A DNA stretch of 26,289 nt from Desulfobulbaceae bacterium (GTDB lineage Bacteria > Desulfobacterota > Desulfobulbia > Desulfobulbales > Desulfurivibrionaceae), in contig DOZO01000068.1 of the NCBI GenBank assembly GCA_003517965.1, positions 1-26,289 of the forward strand, written 5' to 3'. This document shows positions 22,649 through 26,289 of this stretch, in pieces (the stretch's first letter is position 1; each line of letters opens with the position of its first letter). A model generated the notes under the pieces. It was given only the letters and a program-made list of their open reading frames with translations, made no database searches and was not told where the DNA came from. The position numbers and the translations under genes are program-made.

Positions 22649-23764
22649 ATGGGCAACGAACGTCATTCCACCAATTACCCTGGGGTCTTTTACCGAATTC
22701 GCCGCCGGCTCGGTGGCCCTGGTGATGAAAAAGTATTCTATGTCGTGTACAAGCGCAACGAGAAATTAATTGAAACCCAGGTAGGCAGACAGTACCGCGA
22801 TGACATGACTCCCGCAAGGGCAGCGTCCGTACGAGGCCAGCTCATCGAAGGAAAACGTTTAACCAATGCTGAAGAGAGAGCGGCCGCACAGCAGAAAACC
22901 TGGAACATTACGGCCATCTGGGAGGAGTACAGTGACCATTTGCCAAAGAACAGGAACACATCGGATGATAACAGGTTTCGAAAATATATCGAACCAGGCC
23001 TGGGCACAAAAAAACCAGCCGGATTGGTCCCACTGGACATTGACCGCTTAAGGATCAAGCTCCTTAAAACTCGATCTCCTCAGACTGTCAAGCATGTCAT
23101 CGCGCTCATAAAGCGGATATGCAACTTTGGACAGAACAAAGGCCTTTGCCCGGGGCTCAGCTTCACTCCGCAGATGCCAGAGGTTGACAACAAGGTGACG
23201 GAAGATTTAACCCCGGATGAACTGGCCCGGCTCTTGAGCGCCATAGATGCCGATGAGAACAAACTGGTGGCGGCCATGATGAAACTGGCCCTTGTAACCG
23301 GCATGCGGCGCGGTGAGCTGTTTCGGTTGCAATGGCAGCATATTGACTTCAACAGATGCTTCATCCGCATTGTGACCCCAAAGGGCGGCAAAGAACAATC
23401 GATACCGTTCAACGATGCCGCCCGAGAATTGCTAAAAAACATGGGGCGCAGCAGCGAATATGTATTCCCTGGCGAAGGTGGCGCTCAGCGGGTAACTACT
23501 CCAAAGGCATCGAAGCGAATCATGGCACGAGCAGGACTCCCGAAAAGCTTCAGGCCTTTCCATGGCCTACGCCATGTTTTCGCATCTATGTTGGCCTCAA
23601 GCGGCCAGGTTGACTTATATGTTCTCCAGCGACTCCTGACCCATAAATCTCCAGCAATGACGCAACGCTATGCACATCTAAGGGATGATGCTTTACGGCA
23701 GGGGGCCAATATAGCAGCGGGAATAATAGCCACAGGTGAACAGGTAAAAAAAGGAGCGGCGTGA
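22649..23764 (+). CDS. int: Tyrosine-family site-specific integrase
   Basis: This is a 371-residue protein with a GGGAGA ribosome-binding site. The N-terminal part includes an arm-binding-like region and a core-binding domain (about 85-175). The catalytic residues are all visible: R220 (TGMRRGEL), a Lys near 245-248 (TPKGGKE), H305 and R308 (HGLRH), H332 (LTHKS) and the nucleophile Y341 (QRYAHL). It would catalyse recombination at the 3' end of the tRNA-Arg gene; its start is 168 bases from the tRNA fragment. Its stop codon overlaps the beginning of a group II intron remnant. Confidence 0.93.
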   Translation: MGNERHSTNYPGVFYRIRRRLGGPGDEKVFYVVYKRNEKLIETQVGRQYRDDMTPARAASVRGQLIEGKRLTNAEERAAAQQKTWNITAIWEEYSDHLPKNRNTSDDNRFRKYIEPGLGTKKPAGLVPLDIDRLRIKLLKTRSPQTVKHVIALIKRICNFGQNKGLCPGLSFTPQMPEVDNKVTEDLTPDELARLLSAIDADENKLVAAMMKLALVTGMRRGELFRLQWQHIDFNRCFIRIVTPKGGKEQSIPFNDAARELLKNMGRSSEYVFPGEGGAQRVTTPKASKRIMARAGLPKSFRPFHGLRHVFASMLASSGQVDLYVLQRLLTHKSPAMTQRYAHLRDDALRQGANIAAGIIATGEQVKKGAA

Positions 23765-24003
23765 CCTCATCCGGCTACTGGCTATCGCTGACGGCAAGGA
23801 AATGTCGACTCGTCAAAATGCCGGCAACCCAGATGGGGATGACCAACCAATGGCTGAAGGGTCAGGGCTTGTTGTCTGTCAAAGAACAGTGGGGAACATC
23901 CATTACCCCGCTACGGCGCGGTAGCTCATGGGAACCGCCTAGTGCGGACCCGCATGCTAGGTGGTGTGGGGAGGGGGAGGGAGATCCTCCCCCTTACCCG
24001 ATT
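23764..24003 (+). mobile_element. 3' remnant of a group II intron with maturase C-terminus
   Basis: The sequence encodes a maturase-type tail (SGYW, then MGMTNQWLKGQGLLSVKEQW). After a one-base shift it reads NIHYPATAR and a stop at 23922-23924, the usual end of one class of intron reverse transcriptases. Domain V is a 32-nt hairpin (23934-23965): ACCGCCTAG/CTAGGTGGT lower stem, TGCG/CGCA upper stem, GACC loop and a TG bulge on the 3' side. Domain VI follows: GGGGGAGG/CCTCCCCC (23973-23993), then TTACCCGAT with a possible bulged A. The 5' part, including the reverse transcriptase, is missing, so the intron is dead. Confidence 0.75.
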
Positions 24004-25001
24004 GGGCATTCTATCCACCAAATTAAGTCAGAAGGTGAATATTCAGCCCCCATTTTTCTTGTTGGTGTATATGCCTGCAGACACTCTAAAAGAGTATCTG
24101 GAACCCCATTGCCATTGGGGTTTGAAATAAATACTTTTTGCGGAAAATCACCATCAAGACCATAATCTAAAGGATGTCGACATGAGTCAACCAAAGGTTG
24201 TTCAGCGGCTGCTCTTATCAGTTGATGCAAGTGGCTTATTATGATTACTCCATCAACATTAAGAAACTTCAGTGAATTGCCCTCGTTGTCTAAGGCAAAA
24301 GAGTTGCCTGTGAAAAGACCGCTTCCTTCATGGATTAATGCAGTGATTGGCTCATAAATATAGTCGTCCCAAACAATGACTAATACACCGCTAAAATCGG
24401 TGTATTCTTCATTGAACGGCTTAAATTTCTCCTCTGCGCTAATAAGAAAGTCTTTAACTGGGTTGTCTCTAGGATAGGTAACCCCTTCTGATGCGTCAGG
24501 TAATTCTTCGATTTGTTGTTCCGTGAAGATTCTAGCAGATATCTGGGTGGGGTTAGTTGATCGTGTTTTTCTATGGGTTAAGAGTGAAGGAGCTTTCACT
24601 TCAACGCCAATGGTTTTGATGCCACCCTCAATAGTCAGTTCTGGATTTTTTCTGCTGTGATTTGTTGTCGGCTCATACTTAAATTTTGCCTCAAAAGGCC
24701 ACTCATATGAGAGTAATTTTTGTAGAATATGCAATTCTGCTATTCTTTGTAATAATTGCTCATAATGTGGTTTATACTTTTCCCTGCCTGATATTGATGC
24801 AATTGCGTCAATAAACGATTTTGCAAAACCAGGAAGTTTATTCTCGCATAGCAGACAGGCATTAACGATGGATTGAGCAAATGGATGTTCGTAACCTCTC
24901 AATAAATGCCTGAAATGATATGCGTAATAATGCCATTCACTAAAAATTTTTGATTCATATATATACTGTAACAATTCTTTTTCTGGATGTGTTTCTTCCA
25001 T
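23994..25001 (-). CDS. Hypothetical protein with PD-(D/E)xK-like motif
   Basis: This is a 335-residue protein with AAAGG before its ATG. Around residues 115-140 it has NPELTIEGGIKTIGVEVKAPS. The E...E-x-K pattern with flanking strands resembles a PD-(D/E)xK nuclease core, and a conserved-looking helix RIAELHILQKLL precedes it. The C-terminal half has strands (SGVLVIVWDDYIYEP, VDGVIIISHLHQLI) typical of a restriction-like fold. The last few codons (IG and stop) fall in the 3' end of the group II intron remnant, so the natural C-terminus may have been replaced. It may be a cargo defence nuclease of the tRNA-Arg element; no named family is recognised. Confidence 0.6.
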   Translation of the reverse strand: MEETHPEKELLQYIYESKIFSEWHYYAYHFRHLLRGYEHPFAQSIVNACLLCENKLPGFAKSFIDAIASISGREKYKPHYEQLLQRIAELHILQKLLSYEWPFEAKFKYEPTTNHSRKNPELTIEGGIKTIGVEVKAPSLLTHRKTRSTNPTQISARIFTEQQIEELPDASEGVTYPRDNPVKDFLISAEEKFKPFNEEYTDFSGVLVIVWDDYIYEPITALIHEGSGLFTGNSFALDNEGNSLKFLNVDGVIIISHLHQLIRAAAEQPLVDSCRHPLDYGLDGDFPQKVFISNPNGNGVPDTLLECLQAYTPTRKMGAEYSPSDLIWWIECPIG

Positions 25002-25006
25002 CGCCT

Positions 25007-25264
25007 TTATCCGATATTTGCTGTTTCTTCAATTGCCAACGCCAGCATCACCAGTGGCGCAAATAAACAAGCGAAGCAGTCATGCCGTGATGCTAACGAA
25101 AAAAGCAGGGCCAAGTCTGGGAAGTCAATTTTCCCTGCCGCCGCAATAGAAAAATTTCTCAGTCCGCTTCGGCTAACTGTTAGTCTCCATTTCCTGAAGA
25201 TTGTATTTTTCGTCACCCCCACCAGAATGGGCAGACTACTTTCCCATCTTCTGATCGCCACCAC
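25007..25264 (-). CDS. Doubtful small ORF upstream of the PD-(D/E)xK-like gene
   Basis: This is an 85-residue reading from GTG with a weak start. It ends (ETANIG, TAA) five bases before the next gene's ATG, which would suit translational coupling. The C-terminal half is hydrophobic (CLFAPLVMLALAIEE). The opposite strand is also open over the same interval, so coding status is uncertain. Confidence 0.3.
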   Translation of the reverse strand: MVAIRRWESSLPILVGVTKNTIFRKWRLTVSRSGLRNFSIAAAGKIDFPDLALLFSLASRHDCFACLFAPLVMLALAIEETANIG

Positions 25265-25328
25265 TGCGAAGGGGGTAACTTAATTATCGTTAGGCAAGAA
25301 GTGCCAGTTTACCCCACCCCGTCATCCC

Positions 25329-25904
25329 TCAGCCTCCAACCGCTTCGCTTTTTTCTCCATTCCCGCCCAGTCGCCTTCTCAAGGCATCGTTTTCCGTCTT
25401 GAGCCATTGATGCTCATTCCGATGGGCTAAAAATTCCTCGCTGAGCTTATCCAGCTTGGCCATAACCTCTCCATACTTGGCGTCTGCATCGGTTGCCATT
25501 TTTTTATTATCAACAGACCCAGAGAATGCTGCAAGACTGGCGTTAATGGCGCGGATCAAAACCAGATCACCAGATTCATAGATTTTTTTCAACCGCTCTA
25601 TGCCAGCCAGCATATCTTCGCGTAATAAATCTTCCTCGGGGTGCATTGCCCCCGTCTTCGCGCTTTCTTGATCGTCAATGCCGACAATACCAATACCCCC
25701 CTTCCCTGTCAGGAGAGATTCCCGGCTGCAGCCGGTTTTTGCTGCAACGACATCAACCCACCCCTCTGGAATTTTTCGCTGTCTGGCCTTCGATATTCCC
25801 TGCGATCTAATTCCTAAAACTTGCGCAAGCTCAATATCGCTGCCAACACCCAATTCGGCCTTCATCCGAGCAATTATGGCATTGTTCTGCTGTTTATTTC
25901 CCAT
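25329..25904 (-). CDS. CI-type phage repressor (Phage_CI_repr-like)
   Basis: This is a 191-residue protein. The ATG at 25904 (MGNKQQN) follows GAAAGG at suitable spacing, although GTG/ATG codons at 25913 and 25910 are also in frame. The N-terminal HTH segment (ELGVGSDIELAQVLGIRSQG, then ISKARQRKIPEGWVDVVAAK and TGCSRESLLTGKGG) is typical of CI repressors of P2/Mu-like temperate phages. The C-terminal part is a coiled coil (about 130-180) and lacks a peptidase domain. It is divergent from a Ner/Nlp-like fragment, an arrangement found at the left end of Mu-like phages. Confidence 0.75.
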   Translation of the reverse strand: MGNKQQNNAIIARMKAELGVGSDIELAQVLGIRSQGISKARQRKIPEGWVDVVAAKTGCSRESLLTGKGGIGIVGIDDQESAKTGAMHPEEDLLREDMLAGIERLKKIYESGDLVLIRAINASLAAFSGSVDNKKMATDADAKYGEVMAKLDKLSEEFLAHRNEHQWLKTENDALRRRLGGNGEKSEAVGG

Positions 25905-25913
25905 AGCCATCAC

Positions 25914-26100
25914 CTTTCCGAGTCGAAGTCGGACATGGACTTCCCCAGGCCGACATCACTCCTTTGTCGCGATACGACAGACACGTTCAAAGTTTTTTTC
26001 TCTTGTATTGGGTGAAAAAATAAACCCCAGCAATTTTTATGGCTTGCGTTAGGGTAAAATTGGGTTTATTTATCAACCACTGATAAGCCATATGGGTTAA
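25914..26100. promoter_or_regulatory. Divergent operator region of the CI-type repressor
   Basis: It contains the dyad TGTCG-CGATA-CGACA near 25966-25980. Farther on, a perfect 10-bp inverted repeat AAATAAACCC (26018-26027) and GGGTTTATTT (26062-26071) is separated by 34 bases. Related GGGTGAAA and GGGTAAAA words lie between and beside the arms, which suggests several repressor half-sites. Confidence 0.5.
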
Positions 26101-26119
26101 AAATTAAGCATCAGCTCGA

Positions 26120-26289
26120 AATAATCAGCTCGTCATTCACGAGGGTGGCCAACAGCTTAAGACCGCCAGTGTCAACGTAAGCAGTTTATCGCATGACCCC
26201 TGATCACGCGGAGCGACAGAATCATAGAACAACTGGTCAAAGAGACAGGTTGGCCAGTGGACGAAGTTTGGCCCGCTGACGCGGGCAAA
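26120..26289 (+). pseudogene. Ner/Nlp-like DNA-binding protein fragment (runs off the window)
   Basis: The frame ending at the window edge reads ITRSDRIIEQLVKETGWPVD then EVWPADAGK, which has the look of the C-terminal helix of small Ner/Nlp-type regulators (..I..A...G....IWP). The frame upstream is interrupted by TGA; the preceding residues QLKTASVNVSSLSHDP lie in another frame, implying a frameshift. No start codon is convincing. It may be a decayed gene, and its 3' end is outside the window. Confidence 0.35.

Noticed and set aside
23761..24165. 134-residue ORF after the integrase
   Set aside because: It is a frameshifted intron maturase tail followed by domains V and VI read as protein.
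24987..25283. Plus-strand 98-residue ORF
   Set aside because: It overlaps the start of the PD-(D/E)xK-like gene and lacks a ribosome-binding site; the minus strand reading is slightly better but also doubtful.
1..26289. CRISPR arrays or rRNA genes
   Set aside because: No regularly spaced direct repeats or rRNA-like segments were found on reading the window.

Overview
The window is an accessory (defence plus mobile-element) region of a mid-GC bacterium. Protein styles, the CCCTCACCCC-type palindromic repeats, a group II intron remnant and a Mu-like repressor region suggest a proteobacterium or Desulfobacterota member. I cannot fix the species from sequence alone.

Region 1 (1-16966, all + strand) is a BREX type 1 locus. 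It runs from a 5'-truncated pglX methyltransferase to pglZ (type B-like) and brxL; brxA/brxB/brxC would lie left of the window. Between pglX and pglZ sits about 9 kb of cargo: (a) a candidate QxK-type PD-(D/E)xK nuclease gene overlapping by ATGA a DUF3644-like protein with an Rx4H (HEPN-like) motif; (b) a coiled-coil membrane protein, a small C-terminally anchored membrane protein, a small zinc-ribbon protein, an ABC/OLD-type ATPase and an HNH nuclease (the last two Septu-like); (c) an AT-rich helicase-nuclease gene interrupting module (b).

The most striking observation is that the AT-rich helicase-nuclease gene has the structure of an integron gene cassette. It starts at G|TTAGCT (7612/7613) and ends in an attC-like site (10263-10347) whose R'' core AGCTAAC is the exact complement of the 5' boundary. 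Its stem has 15 paired bases, two extrahelical bases on one arm only and an unpaired spacer. Removing 7613-10347 restores an ATG-started zinc-ribbon ORF (MVIPDKISITLDC...) directly behind the preceding gene. The cassette therefore appears to have landed at codon 2 of that gene, far from any visible integron integrase. The zinc-ribbon gene also carries an apparent frameshift near 10500.

Region 2 (about 17000-22251) looks like a second accessory element. It holds a minus-strand four-gene cluster led by a tyrosine-recombinase-like protein whose box II Arg is Lys, a minus-strand excisionase-like HTH plus a HTH_36 protein, and a divergent CI-like repressor with a small membrane protein.

Region 3 (22266-24003) is an integration junction. 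It contains two pairs of GGGAC words 11 bp apart, a tRNA terminator, the 3' 50 nt of a tRNA-Arg(UCG) (minus strand) and a tyrosine integrase. The 3' end of a decayed group II intron (domains V and VI and a frameshifted maturase C-terminus) abuts the integrase stop.

Region 4 (23994-26289) has a minus-strand candidate PD-(D/E)xK protein, then a CI-type repressor facing a Ner/Nlp-like fragment at the window end. This arrangement resembles the left early region of Mu-like phages.
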